From Davidsoniella eucalypti (Eukaryota > Ascomycota > Sordariomycetes > Microascales > Ceratocystidaceae): 64,000 bases of DNA. Where the stretch lies: positions 1 to 64,000 of the forward strand of contig RMBW01000084.1 of NCBI GenBank assembly GCA_004009845.1. Direction: 5' to 3'. Shown in pieces: positions 1 to 12,415 of this stretch. Under the pieces are notes generated by a model that saw only the letters and a program-made list of their open reading frames with translations, did not search any database and had not been told where the DNA came from. How positions within the stretch are numbered: position 1 is the stretch's first letter; the number at the start of each line of letters is the position of its first letter. The translations under genes were made by a program, and so were the position numbers.

Positions 1-85
1 CACGCTGCTTTGATCATGTAATATAGAGCCCATCCTGCCAAATATCTTAGTCAGGCTCAACGCCGTGATTGTCTACATATACATA

Positions 86-167
86 CAGAGTAGAGCGGTT
101 GAGCTTTGTCGTAGGATCATGGCGCAGGTCGGTCTCTTGCAAGTAACTTTCTGTTCTCGACATGTAC
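86..167. repeat. Left terminal inverted repeat of the Tc1-like element
   Basis: The 82-nt arm starts with CAGAGTA next to TA at 84-85. Its reverse complement matches 1456-1528, apart from three substitutions and about 9 extra bases near 119-131. Confidence 0.88.
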
Positions 168-542
168 CTACTCTCCACTTTCCTGAATAATAGTCATATT
201 TTTACACCCTTTTCTACCTTTCAGATATAACACAACACAATTACTATACATAAAACAATACAGATATATCACTATACTATTCTACTAATGTACTAATATA
301 CAACTCGACCACCATACAACTACTCGTTATGTCTACAATAACGGATCTAGAGCTTAGACTTCAAGAAAGATCCCAAAGAGCCCAAGATCTCAGAAGCCAG
401 GAGGCAAGCTCGCAACATGAATCTCAGCGATAACCGCAACAAGCTCTAAAAACGACATGCAGAAGAAGTAAGCCAGTTCAATAGCCAGCATGCAAGGCTA
501 GAGCAGGATCCCATGAGGTCAACAACAGTTGTTGATTGCACA

Positions 543-1163
543 GTCCCGTTCAGACGATCAACAATTTCGAACCCCTCGATATTAGAGCAGGTACGCCAAC
601 AGAGGCTTGCTTTTGCCTAGGCTCATGTTGATTGGACTCCTGAAGACTGGAGTCGCATTGTCTGGTCAGATGAAACTTGGGTGAAAGACGGAGAACACAC
701 AAGAACTTGGGCAACTAGGAGACCAGGAGAAGAACTAGATCCAAATCAGTGAAGAAAAGGCTGGATGTTTTGGGGCTGTTTTTCTGGAGTTACAGGTAAA
801 GGTCCCGGCGTCTTCTGGGAAAAATCATGGGGAACCATGACTTCCTCAAATTACTGTACCAAAATCATCCCAGTGTTGGACGAGTGGATGAAGTCTTTCG
901 AGCCTGAGAGTCTAGAGTTTATGTAAGATAATGATCCTTGCCATAAAGCCAGACAGACCATGGAAGAGTTCCGATCTCGGGGTATCACGGTCCTGGACTG
1001 GTCACCTTTCTCACCAGACCTCAACCCGATCGAAGCTGTTTGGCATGAGATGAAGTTATATATCCAAAGAAACTTCTCGGAGGCTCTTCGCCGTAGGAAG
1101 TTCGAAATGCAGTTCGAGAGGCTTAGGGCAATATTATCAACGAGTACCTCCATGAACTCCTAG
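543..1163 (+). pseudogene. Tc1/mariner transposase remnant (DD34E), multiply interrupted
   Basis: One reading frame gives the catalytic core of a Tc1-type transposase. A first-Asp block (WSDETW) lies near 663-680, a second-Asp block (DND) near 927-935, and the Pro-rich block SPDLNPIEAVWHEMK ends the triad near 1014-1055. Exactly 34 residues separate the second Asp from the Glu, the DD34E spacing. The frame is broken by TAG (618-620), TGA (750-752) and TAA (924-926); a further TAA lies at 447-449 upstream. No convincing helix-turn-helix region is seen between the left repeat and 543, so the N-terminus is deleted or unrecognisable. An ATG at 329 opens a short frame that stops by about 432. TAA can arise from CAA and TGA from CGA by C-to-T change, compatible with RIP or ordinary decay. 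Confidence 0.85.
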
Positions 1164-1455
1164 TTTCTATGAAGACTCGTTGTGAGGCTGTTATCGCTGC
1201 CAATGGGATGTACACAAGGTACTAGTTTGAAATATATATGGTATTTCAATATACACAGTTATGGATTGAACAGATCTTATATACATAGTTTCAGCTTATT
1301 ATAGTGATATCGTGGAATTTGCCGATAGGCACAATTCCAACATCTCAAAGGCCTCTAGATGATGACCATTCTCCACTGATTAGAGAAATAAACAAGGGAT
1401 TGTTAAGGATAAGAATGACGTCAGTTAATACAGTGTAGTACAGTTATAATACCGT

Positions 1456-1528
1456 GTACATGTCGAGAACAGAGAGTTACTTGCAAGAGACCGATGATCC
1501 TACGACAAAACTCAACCGCTGTACTCTG
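1456..1528. repeat. Right terminal inverted repeat of the Tc1-like element
   Basis: The 73-nt arm is the inverted partner of 86-167. It ends in TACTCTG, followed by TA at 1529-1530. Confidence 0.88.
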
Positions 1529-3222
1529 TACATGTACTATATTATGTATGAAATAGACAGCTGGCTTTGGCCCGTTTTACCCATTAGCGCCTTTAGGTGG
1601 ATCCTATTGTCGCTACTAAAACTATCGCAGCCCTTGGGAGGATCGTCGCTTCATCCCGCTCTCGGCTGCCTGTGTTGAGCATTTTTTTTCTTACAATTGC
1701 TAGCTAGAATAAGTAGAAGACTTCAGGGATGTAGAGCAAAGATATGAAGAGCGAAAAGAACCAAAAAGCCCGATGTCAGGTAGGAGTCTGGGCGGTTAGC
1801 AAAGGTTCCTTATCAAGATGCACAACTGTCTCTTAGTAAAGCTTTGCCTCTGGGACTAGACGTTTTTCCATTTCCTCACCTATCTTTTTTTCTTCTTATT
1901 TTTGAATGGAAATACATATCTCGCTCGGTTCTGTTTTGTTCTCGGCTTGGTGATTCAAGATACACAGCTATATTTTGTCCCAATCCCTTGCATTCCATCA
2001 GACACACAGGTATAGCGCCTGTAACTACTGTATACAAATACATAGTTTATGCCTACAGAATATACAGCATCACCTGTAAGGCGCAGGCTTTTGGGTGTAA
2101 CTGCGCTACAGCGCCGCTTTTGACGGCTATAGGGGACTGTATTTATTCATGGTTTCAGTGCTACTAGTCCTCTACCGGGATCTAACGAGTGGCTTCCGAA
2201 TTTACTGCCTGTTTTTTTTCTTTTCTTTGGTTCCGTCCCATCACTTAAGCGACGAACTGCTTTTTTTCTTCTACCACCCACATCACGATTTTCTGGTAAA
2301 CCAGATAGGGCCTGTACATACAACTATAGAGCCGATGACTTCATTACACAGCTGTGACTAGTATCTAGCAATCTAGGACCCTCCATTAATTATCCTTGCC
2401 TAGCTAGCAGCCATCGATACTCATTGTTGTTTCTGTGCTTTTCCCCATTGCGGTCCTGTTTGCTGATGTTGATGCCAAGTTGAGCTGAGCGGAGCTGATT
2501 ACTGGCCCGCCCATCACATTGACATATATATTTTGCCTGCTATTTATTGCTTTCACTTCGACAACTATATTTCATAGTACAGCCTATAGCCTGTTCCAGT
2601 TTTTCGGGTCGATCTTCGGTCCAGATTATTTTTCACGTCACCGGCAAACCGACCGAAGAATCCGATAAATAAATAAAAACACACGGGCCATGCTCATACT
2701 GCACTACAACATGAGTTGAATTGACCCGACCTACATACATCGACCTGTTCAATTAAATAAAATAATTTTTATCTTGGCTAATCTATTCGTGTAGCCAGGG
2801 AACCTCTACTAGACTGTCCTGCAATACCATAACTATAACGCACTGCACGGTTCCATTCCCGCCCATCTCATCAATATCTTGTTTCGCTAGTCAACCGATT
2901 CGTTGCCTTGGCCATCATATCATCGTATCGTAGCTACATAAGTAGCTACAATCTGACCGCGATTGGCTGGCGTCGTCGCACAGATACACTCCATACCTTA
3001 ATTGATAGGTGTAACGAGTTGTACACTGACGGATTGATTACCACGCTAGCCGTCGATCGAGCAGCAGTACGGCTTTGAAATTTAGATACTAGCACAACAT
3101 ATTCTAAATTCTGACATCACCTGCCGGAACTTTCAATCGCACTTTCGTCCTCATCCAGATCGACCGTCTCTTCTTTTACGCTACAGTCTTCAGCTGCTCT
3201 CTCACCTTGTTAATATCCACCA
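1529..3222. other. Intergenic region between the transposon and the Zn2Cys6 gene
   Basis: No supportable gene is seen; the reading frames present are short and look random. The right part must hold the promoter and leader of the regulator starting at 3223. Four CCG triplets fall within 2641-2664, the type of half-site bound by zinc-cluster proteins, though this may be chance. Confidence 0.6.
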
Positions 3223-6200
3223 ATGTCTGGTATACCAGCCAAAAGGGCTGCCGGAGACATATTTCCAACGAGCCAACAACAACCAGCCCATCAAGCCGCT
3301 TTCTCACACTCCGGTGCTGCATCTGGCTCTGCATCTGGCTCTACTAATCCCCAGTTCCAGCCGAGCATCCCAACCCAACATGACGCCATCGACTCGCAGG
3401 CGCCGGTACCAAAGAAGGTCAAATCGACCAATGAATTCTCCAATGCCGTCAAGAGCAAACTCCAGTCTTCTACGCGTACAGGCCAGGCATGTGATCGCTG
3501 TAAGGTATGTATCTAAATATCTGAATACATGCATAAACACCAGCACATCCCATATTCTCATACACAATCTCGTATATTAGCTGCGTGGTACTACCCCCAC
3601 AAAATCAGTTGATATGAGCCTCTCTATAGTTGATCCCAGACGTCTAGCATGCTGACTTATATCTTGCAATTCTCTTGGCTTTAGGTGCGCAAAATCCGAT
3701 GTGATGCATTGCCTGATGGCTGCTCCCACTGCATGGTCCTCAAGTTGCCATGTTATGTCACCGATCGCGTTACTGGACGAACCGAACGCCGCGGATATCT
3801 AAAAGAGCTGGAAAATCACGTCGAAGCTCTACGAACTCGTATCGGAGACCTCGAGGGTCTTCTTGCAGCCCATGGAATCGAAGTCTTCCCATGGAACCGG
3901 CCAGAAATCACTAATGTACCAACTACTAACGATGTTGGAGCAACGAATACGACAGAGTATCCCTTGCGCCCTACGTCAGAGGAAGATTGGTCACAAGTTG
4001 GCTCATTATGGGTGCGTAGCACTAACGGAAAGCCCATGGTGAACAGCCAGACAAGTCCAGAGTCCGTACCGTCTGGCTTGCCACCGCAACGGGCACATTA
4101 CTCTGCCACCCCCCCGTCCCGAACAACCCGACAATCAAGTACACCGTCGTCATTGGCATCGCTCAACTACTTTCCTGGCTATCTCAAGGCCGACAACGTC
4201 GGCTATGTTGGCACCAGTATGGACCATGCACCACTTAGTTCCGTCTCTGGTACAAAGCTGTATATCATGGGAACCGTTATTGATACTGGGACATTCAGCG
4301 TCCCGGATTTTGAAGAAGGCGCCCATGATCATGGCGTGTTCACCCCTCGCTACAATAAATCCGTTCAAGCGCTGCTACAATCTATGATGAACCGAAATCC
4401 CCCATTGCCGAATATTAATCTCCCTCCTCGAGAAGACGCCTTCACTTATGCACGATGGTATTTCCTCATGCTTGAAAAGTTCTTGCCATTGCTCCATCAG
4501 CCAACCTATCTCAAAATGCTAGCACGCATCTATGATGACGAGTCATATGTGCCGACGGCATCAGAATCTGTCCTTGTGCATATTGTCTACGCTACGATGC
4601 TCTTCCACTACGGCATCCGCAATCCAAACACACCCGAGGATAAGGCAAAATATAATGAATTAAGCAATAAACATTATCACCATGCCCTTGGCCGCTTCTA
4701 TGAGTTGCTCTGCGAAAGATCAATTCAAGCTTGCCAAGCAATGACGCTGTTAGCTATCCACGCCCGGAATTTCCCGAAGCCACATGCGGCCATCATTCTC
4801 GCCACTCAAGCTCTTGGGAGAGCTTTGTCGTTGAATCTACACCGCAGGTCAGACCCTTCCCGCTACAGCAAAGTTGATCTTGAAGCGCGCAAGCGTCTGT
4901 GGTGGGTTATCTTGGTGCTCAACGTCACTATGCAAGGTAGCATGGGCCGGCCTATGCCCGTTACCAATAGAGACTACGATGTAGAGCTTCCGGAGCCCCT
5001 TGACGATGAGACGATCAGTAATAATACCGCTGATGCTTCCAAAAACACTGCCGACTGTCCCTATTGGGTTGGTATAGCTACTTTTAGCTTGATGCCGCTC
5101 TACATCGACCTATATTCACATCTATATAGCGTCAAACGAGATCCACGAGTTTACCCCATAGCTGTTGCTGAGCTAGAAGCCCGTCTTCAAGCGTGGAAGA
5201 GCTCACTTCCTTCTCGTCTTATCGTAGATCCATGTCCTATCGATAAACTTCCACCGAACGAAGACCCAATTACCATCTTGTATATCCAAGAACTCGAAAT
5301 CCAGATCCGGTTCTGCTTACGCCATCCCAACATATCAATGACTCGAGACCGTCGACTAGCGGCAGAAAACGTCCGCATATGCGAAGGTCTGTCCGACAAG
5401 ATGTTAATTGTTGTTATGAGCTTACTTGAATTCAAATCTCTCGACACCACCTGGGCGCTCATGTCCCTTTACGGCGCATTCATGTTTACCAAGCTCGCAG
5501 CAAACTGGCAACGAAGATACAGTGCCACTGCGGAGACTATATCGCAATTACGAGCGACTCTAGATAAATGGCTGATGGTGATCACCGACGCCGGAAGTTC
5601 ATTAGGTAAGTATCTAGATGGTCAGCACGCAGCTCGTACTCAAGAAATGCCATACTGACATTACTACAGGTGCTGGCAACCATACCGTTGGGAAAATGAG
5701 AGACATTGTCAACCGAACAATGGCCCAAATCGAGGTAGAATCCAAGTCTACACACCGTAGGATACATCCGGATAACAAACGAGCCTCCGACTCACAGGCT
5801 TTGAAAGCCGACATGTCATTTCTCAAGTCCTTCCCACGCAATGATCAAGCGGGTTCACAGATATCCCCATTCAGCCACGATCCATCCATCAACGCAGTCG
5901 CCTCCGCTGCTCTTGCCGCCCAAAACGGAGCCATGACTACTTCCATGTACTATAGAAACGACGACGATAACTTTGACCGCGATGTCGACGAACACGAGGA
6001 AGAATCGCAGTTCGGCTTTCCTTCTTCTCAAGTTTTACTTCCTCCTCATCCTCCACCCGGATATCCAGCCGGAGATGTCGGTGATGACGATGAAGTCTGG
6101 CCTTCTTCATCTGGCGGAGACGTACAAAATCCTTGGAGAGAATGGGCTAATGCCGTAATAGATAACACAGATACCCGTGGCCGGTACAGTGTTAGCGCTC

Positions 6201-6415
6201 TCTTAGATAACGATACAACCGATACCGATACCAATATGTCGGATGCAGCCAATCAGACCCTCAAAAATTCAAACCCCAATGCACAGTGGCCATTACTAGC
6301 TTTTCATGGCTCTGTAGCCCAAACACAAACACAACCTCCATCATCATCATCGCAACACATCAATTATGGCCAATCACACAATTGGAATGATAGATCTGAC
6401 CCACGAAATCACTGA
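3223..6415 (+). CDS. Zn2Cys6 (zinc binuclear cluster) transcription factor with fungal-specific TF domain
   Basis: Three exons: 3223-3504, 3685-5605 and 5670-6415, coding for about 982 residues. The first intron (180 bp) splits the zinc cluster itself. Joined, the cysteines are C90, C93, C100, C107, C110 and C117 (CX2CX6CX6CX2CX6C), the GAL4-type DNA-binding motif. A basic stretch (KKVK, 64-67) precedes it. A linker and a probable coiled-coil dimerisation region follow, around residues 135-160 (LKELENHVEALRTRIGDLEG). The middle region (about 330-640) has the helical pattern of the fungal-specific transcription factor domain, including the RLWW motif typical of that domain. The C-terminal exon is disordered, with Ser/Asp/Pro-rich sequence. 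It should act in the nucleus as a pathway-specific regulator; the target pathway cannot be read from the sequence, and no metabolic cluster adjoins it. Confidence 0.92.
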
Positions 6416-6594
6416 CGAACTATTTATGACTATAACAAACTATATACACTGGCTACTAGAGATGCAGTTTATTTTCCATCTTAGAGGACATAACTATCGC
6501 AAACACCATATTAAATTACATATCACATTAAAATATACCTTTTCCCATATAAGTTGATTATTTGTGTTCGTGAAAATAAATGTTCTGCATTATG

Positions 6595-6608
6595 TATATA
6601 TATATATA
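6595..6608. repeat. (TA)7 microsatellite
   Basis: A short TA run lies in the 205-bp gap between the convergent stop codons of the Zn2Cys6 gene (6415) and the kinesin gene (6621). Confidence 0.8.
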
Positions 6609-6620
6609 CATTATTTCATC

Positions 6621-9600
6621 TTACCGCCAACCGGAAAGGGACATTCGAGACCCATCTCTACGGGGCCTCGTAGCTGCTGCGGTCAATGTTGGGCCAGGCT
6701 TTGAGATAGGAGTAGGTGCTGGTTGGCCTTGTGACTGTCCAGCTAAGCCGCCGATAGTACCTCTTTGACTACCTCCACCAATAGACGTTCGTCTTGAGTT
6801 ATTTCTAGCAGGTGATGATCCGATATTCATACGTCGAGCTTGGCCCGATGTGAGCGTACGGTCTCCAGACTGTGATGATGGAGGAGGGCATGTTAAGGGT
6901 AGTGGACGGGCACCAGATGAACTTCTACGACGGGATACGCCATTTAGACCGGCAGCTGTCATGCTGCTGGTCCGGCGGCTGGGACCTGGCAAATTGCTAC
7001 TACCGTGCTCAGAAATAGACGAAAGGGCGGATACAGATGAGCTTCGACGGCCGCCGGGCATTATAGGGCCGCTACCAGCACCGAGGCTCCCACCAGATAC
7101 TAGAGACATACGACGACCGACGGCTTGTTTTGCCTTCTTAGCCTGAATTGCGGAACGAATCTTTCGAGGGGACAAACTGCCTTCGTTATCAGAGCCTGAG
7201 CCAGAACCACCAGAGGTTTTATTGAGTGAGGAGGGGGAAGGGAGGGAGGAGTTAGAAGAACGGGAATGAGAGGCCGACGAAATGTCGTTGACACTGACAC
7301 TCACACCAAAGGAAGAAGATGACGCGTGAGACAACGCAGAGGGCTTATTTTCGTCAGATCCAGGCTTGGCAAAGCCGCCACTGGAGCCATAAGTACGTGG
7401 GCTTGATACACGAGGAATGGATGAGGGCGATCCAGTGTTGTTCATGTTGACGATAGTACGTAGGGCATCGGGGGAAGACGATACGGGGATGCCCGATCCA
7501 GCTGATATCGATGGCCTGCCGGCCTTGGATAAGAAACCGGCCGCGAAACGGTTGTTGGGTCGCGAGACTGACGCAGTCGAGACATCACATGACATGACGC
7601 TCATATTTCCTTCTTCACTGTCATCCGCCTGCTGTAGATACGATGGGAGCATTGGTGGCGGGGGCATGGGTTTATCTAGGTCAGCATCGAGTGTAGAAGA
7701 GTCATTAAGGCTAGAGGCCGAGGTCGAGTGTGCTAGTTTAGAAGTAGGAGATCCGCGAGTCTGCATTTTTTGCTGGTACTGGTCTTGCTTTATAGAAGGA
7801 TCACGAGGTGATACCGAGAAGCGCGGCGGGGTATTAGCAAAGTCCGCCAGTGTTCCTGTACCGGATTCATCGTCGTCTCTCCACCGGACGTTGCGCTTTG
7901 GATTCGAGGGGGGGCGTGCCAGACTTAGGCGTTTAGCAGGAGTGAAAGAAACACTAACACGGGAGCCTAGACCGGCTTTGCGACGCCGTGGTGAGTTTTT
8001 CAAGGGCGAGTTAACCGAGGCAGAGAACGCGCCGGGCGCAAGGTTGTTTTGATTGAAGCCAAAGCTGGAGCGGGAGCTGGAGAGGGCGACTTCGCCACCG
8101 GCATTGGCAGTCTCGACGAGCTGGACCGGCGGGTTGGAGTTTCCGGAGTAAGCAAAGCTGCTGTTTTGGCCCGAGGAAGAGAGGGCGTGGGTGTGGCCTT
8201 GACTAGAAGCGACCCCATTGACTTGGCCTTGGTAAGAGCTTTGGCTGGCGTTGCCGCCGGTGATGCCACCGGTGTAGTAACCGCTGCCTTGGCCACCGGC
8301 TTGGCCTTGGGCGTAGCTACTTTGCGAACTGACTGAGGCTGAGAAGCTTGTCGGGTTTCCGACGCCAAACGACGCACGGGCGAGGGCAAGCCGGGAGACC
8401 GGAGCCCGACTAGTGGTGGTGGAGTTCCCAAGGCCGAAAGAATCACGGGCGCTTTTTCGCCGCCGCGGAGTCGCTCCTCCTCCCCCGCCAGCGGTGCCGC
8501 GCTTCGCAAGGCCGAAATGAGGATGTGCATGCGACAGAGACCCGGAAAGATCGAGACCGCCCAGTGAGCCATCCGGCTTCACTACGTGGGAAACAGCCTT
8601 GTGTCCGGCTTCTAGCAGGCGGTTGATAATCTGCTTGGCTTTGGCAACTGCATCTTCCTCGCTCATCCCCATCGTATCGTTCAGAGCCATTAGCATCTCC
8701 AGTTGCGCTGCTAGCAAAACCTGCATCATAGCTGCATCGCCTGCCTTCTCTTGCTCGACAACCTCGCGGTACATTTGCGCCTGAAATTCCATCTTGAGTA
8801 TCTCAACCTCTTGTCGGAGACGGTTAATCTCCGATCCATCGGCGCTCTTCTCAGGTAGTTGTTTAATGCTGTGGCTCAGGGCAGACTCCATTGCACGTTC
8901 CCAGTGAGACTTGTCGATGCTTTGGTGCAAAACATGTCGGCTATTTTCAAACTCTATCATTATGCCCTCGGCTGTTTTGCGGACTGCGGAAAGACTCTCT
9001 GGGATCGATGGTCTTTTATCCATGTCGTTGTTGAGATGGGCAGCTGCTGCACTTTCAAAGGCATCGATCCAAGCACCGAGAAGAGAAATCCGACGCTCAA
9101 AGGCCTTCAACCGCCGCACATTATTGATCTTCTCCTGTCGTTCTGGGGCGGAGTTCTCGTATGCGGCACGAATGCGCATGATTCCTTCTTTGCACGCCGC
9201 ATCTCTCTTTTCGGCTTGTTTTTTGAACTTGCCGAAAAAGGTCTTCTCGGCATCCTTCTGCTGCGCCTTAAGCTCGTTGATGAGAGCGATCTGCTCATCG
9301 ATCTTCACTAAGAAATCTTTGACGTGGCGGTTGACGTTGAAAACGTTGCGAGTAACTTTGGTTTGGATATTCTTGGCGCGGTTGGCGTATCGTAAGGTAT
9401 TTTGAGTCTCATCAAAGTGCGCACTGCTCGGTGATACACACACAATCATGACTGTCTTGCAATTTCCTCCCAGAGAAAACTTGAGTAAGCGTGTCAACTT
9501 TGAGTTTCTGTAGGGAACATGGTTATGTTTCCGAGGGTCACATAGAGCATTGATGCAAGAGCCTAAAGCAAGTAAAGACTTGTTAATGTTGGCACCTTCG

Positions 9601-10737
9601 ATCAAACGCTCGCCACGGTTCTGGGTGGCGCTTGCACGTTCCGATCCAGCTAGATCAATGATGCTAAGAGTGGCCATGGTATGTGGCTCGTTGACAGCGG
9701 CATTGCGGTCTTTCTGGGCAATATTTATCTGGAGAACAGCATGTGAACGAGATGATACAGCGTTGGCTAGTGTAGGTGATACCGTTCGATACTCGTTACC
9801 GCGCACAATCATGTCCATTACTTCCTGTACATTCTTCGGGTGATAGCTTGTCAATCCAGCGACAGTGACAGCTTGGTTAGAATCCTCGCGCAACATGAGG
9901 CCCTGCTTACTACCACCCGGTACAAGAAGATCTCGAATCGTCTCGTTATATATCTCAAGGTAGCTTAGGGAGATATCGGTATGCTTTTCCTGGCTAGTTT
10001 CGTCGATTTTTTCGAAGAGCTCTTGCATAGTAAGGAAGATAATTCCAGGATGTTGCGGCGTTCCAGTAATTGTGTGTGTTTTTCCACATCCTGTTGCGCC
10101 GTAGGCGAATACAGTAGCATTGTATCCGTCCACGACACTGTCGATCAACTTTTTTGTCGTGGCCTCGTAAACGTCTGTCTGTGTAGCATTGTCGTCAAAG
10201 ATGCGGTCGAAGGCGAACACTTGATCCTTGGTCTTCTTCCCATTTGGGACAACACTGCGGGAGAACTTATGAACTGGGCTATCTTCCGGTGGGTCAAATA
10301 CCCTATATGTTGCAATCATCAAATTATCAGCAAGTATCTTTTAGTTAGACCTCATGACATACGAGTATCAACATAGTCGGTAGGGAGATTCAACGTCTAC
10401 ACATGAACACTAGCCTCGATCTAATAGACTAGAGGGCTTGACAGTAAGATTACGTTACAACTTACAAGCATCGATCATCAATGACCTTGATAACACTGCG
10501 CAGACCTCTTGTGTTAAGTTTTGGCGCAGCCACACCCGCCAATGAGCCATCGCCCAAAAATAATGTTGACTCCTCTGCTCTCGTCATCTGTGCTGCCTCT
10601 CTGATTGTGAAAGGCCGCACTCTCACTGGCGAGTGGGAATATTAGTGTCTTTGCACTTGTCTTCTCGTCCAAGAGGGCATCTACTACATACCTGCAACAG
10701 TGATGGACGAGGCTGCTGGGTCTATTATCTCTGGCAT
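6621..10737 (-). CDS. kip3: Kinesin-8 family motor protein (Kip3/KipB type)
   Basis: Exons on the minus strand: 10737-10692 (46 nt), 10625-10466 and 10302-6621; about 1295 residues. The two small 5' exons restore the start of the motor domain (SSITVAVRVRPFT), which the long exon alone lacks. The motor has a P-loop GATGCGKT at about 137-144, switch I SSRSH near 252-256 and switch II DLAGSE near 285-290, followed by the NINKSLLALG helix. The insertion after the first strand (FLGDGSLAG) and the FDPPED segment are typical of kinesin-8. A neck and coiled-coil region follows, and the last ~600 residues are Ser/Gly/Arg-rich and low in complexity. Kinesin-8 motors are plus-end-directed microtubule depolymerases that control spindle length, chromosome positioning and, in filamentous fungi, microtubule dynamics. 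The gene is convergent with the Zn2Cys6 gene. Confidence 0.93.
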
Positions 10738-12415
10738 GTTGGGCTACTATATAGATGAAAGTATTTGTATGTTCGTAAGTTCGTTTATTCGTGGGAGATA
10801 AAATGTGCAACGGTTCGTTGATGGTGGTTTCTCGTCGGATGGAGATCGGGATGTTTAAGCTTCTCAATTCAAGGCAATGAATGGTAACGGGGTTTCAATA
10901 ACACCAAATGTCATCGATCGTAGGGCGAACTGGCAGGTTTGCTTTGTATAGTGCAACAAGCTACATAGAATTGCAGGCTAGAGGGGAACAAAACAGGAGA
11001 GTTTTCTTAGGAGAAGAAATCTGACGAAAGGAAGTCGTCAAGGGTACAGAAACCCCACGGATCGGCTAATTCTGTCGAGTATGGGCGGTATTTATATAGT
11101 GAGTGATAGCTTGGTGGGACTGCAGCGAAGTAGATTGCCGGTATCGAGATGTTTTTTTGTTTTTTTTGCAGAAGTTGAAGTATGTTCCAAGCGATTTAGT
11201 TCTGGCGATTCAATAAGGGGATGGTCAGTGGATGGTAGAATAGGCGTAGGTATATGGATTCAGGTATGTATTCAAGCTGGACGATGGGTAGCCTGGTGGT
11301 TGATGATGTGGTGAAGAGGGCATATAGGTGGTGGTTGGTTGCTTCGTTTAGGGCTCCTTCCTCAGATGTACGTAGTAGTAGCAGTAGTAAAGGCACCACA
11401 AAAAGCTACTACCATCTTTAGACAAGGCGAACGACTTAAATGGCTTATCCCCTGAAATGACAACAAATTGCTTATTTTTGTAAACAAACACACAATCAAC
11501 TAGCTCCATAATAGGAAAGGAGAAAATTACAAACTGACAACGAACTTAAGAGAGACTATGATTTTTTGGGAGGGTTTTTTTTAAAAAAAATCATTGCATC
11601 AGCCTCATACTATAATACTTCAATCTTCTTACCTGCAACACACAAGAAAATGCCTGTTCTAGGTCATCTGAGCGAATTATCGTGAAGACAGAGTATGTGT
11701 ATCAAAACAAAAGATGTCTTGAATCGATATGGATATGCGTTGCTAGCTACAAGTAGAATATACTTGAGAGCACCAGCACTGCATCTGTGAGGGACAAGGC
11801 GGCATCAGCTAACAGACTACAAAGTCACACAGCGTTGCCAGCCCAGGTTGGATATCAAAAGAAAAGGATGAAAACAAATATTAGTGAACAAACACCATGG
11901 GAGTTGTCAAATCCAAAAAATACAATTCGTTTTTCATTGGGTGCATATCTTTAAGTAAATATGCTGCGAAAAATAAAATACACTGTTGTATCAAAAAGGT
12001 CATGTGGCCGTTGACCGGACAACGACGCAGCGCCCCCACTTTAACCTTCGTGTGTATGCACAATGACTAGTTAGTAACTATGTATCTGTACATCTGTATG
12101 TACATATATTTTACATACTAATAGACATATGTACATTTTCCATGGAAATTCGTACTTTGTGTAATGAAACTAAAAATTACATTTTATTCTTACAAAGGAG
12201 TTTACAGTGAATAGTGGATGGGATATGAAGACTGATGAGAGGTGCGGAAACGACCCCATACAAAATTTGTACGTGTGTTCCATTACTACACCTCCAAATT
12301 CAGTGTACATATCAGGCTACAATTGATGCCATGGTAATATACATCTCTCGCGGCGTTCCACAGTCGCGCGAGAGTTGACGATTGGTGTCATTGTTGTTGT
12401 TAGATGATGAGGGTC
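10738..12415. other. Intergenic region between kinesin start and TIM50 end
   Basis: No gene is supported. The left part is upstream of the kinesin gene and the right part is 3' flank of TIM50. It is AT-rich; around 12060-12150 it holds many short TACATA/TATGTA inverted motifs without a defined element. Confidence 0.6.

Larger units (their letters stand above)
86..1528 (+). mobile_element. Decayed Tc1/mariner-type DNA transposon with TIRs and TA target duplication
   Basis: Two inverted repeats (86-167 and 1456-1528) bound a 1443-bp segment, and each is flanked on the outside by TA (84-85 and 1529-1530), the target duplication expected of Tc1/mariner elements. Between them lies a transposase remnant with recognisable catalytic motifs and several in-frame stops. 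The arms agree at about 70 of 73 aligned positions, with one 9-nt length difference in the left arm. This suggests insertion was fairly recent or that conversion kept the ends alike. The element cannot make its own transposase as read here. Size and motif layout fit a Tc1-like family; I cannot name the family. Confidence 0.88.

Noticed and set aside
1..7. CACGCTG at the window start as another stress element
   Set aside because: Only the 7-mer core is present without the CCT end of the consensus, and no gene start is near.
10514..10867. Possible upstream frame overlapping the kinesin start
   Set aside because: It begins with TTG rather than ATG and reads across real exons and an intron in another frame.
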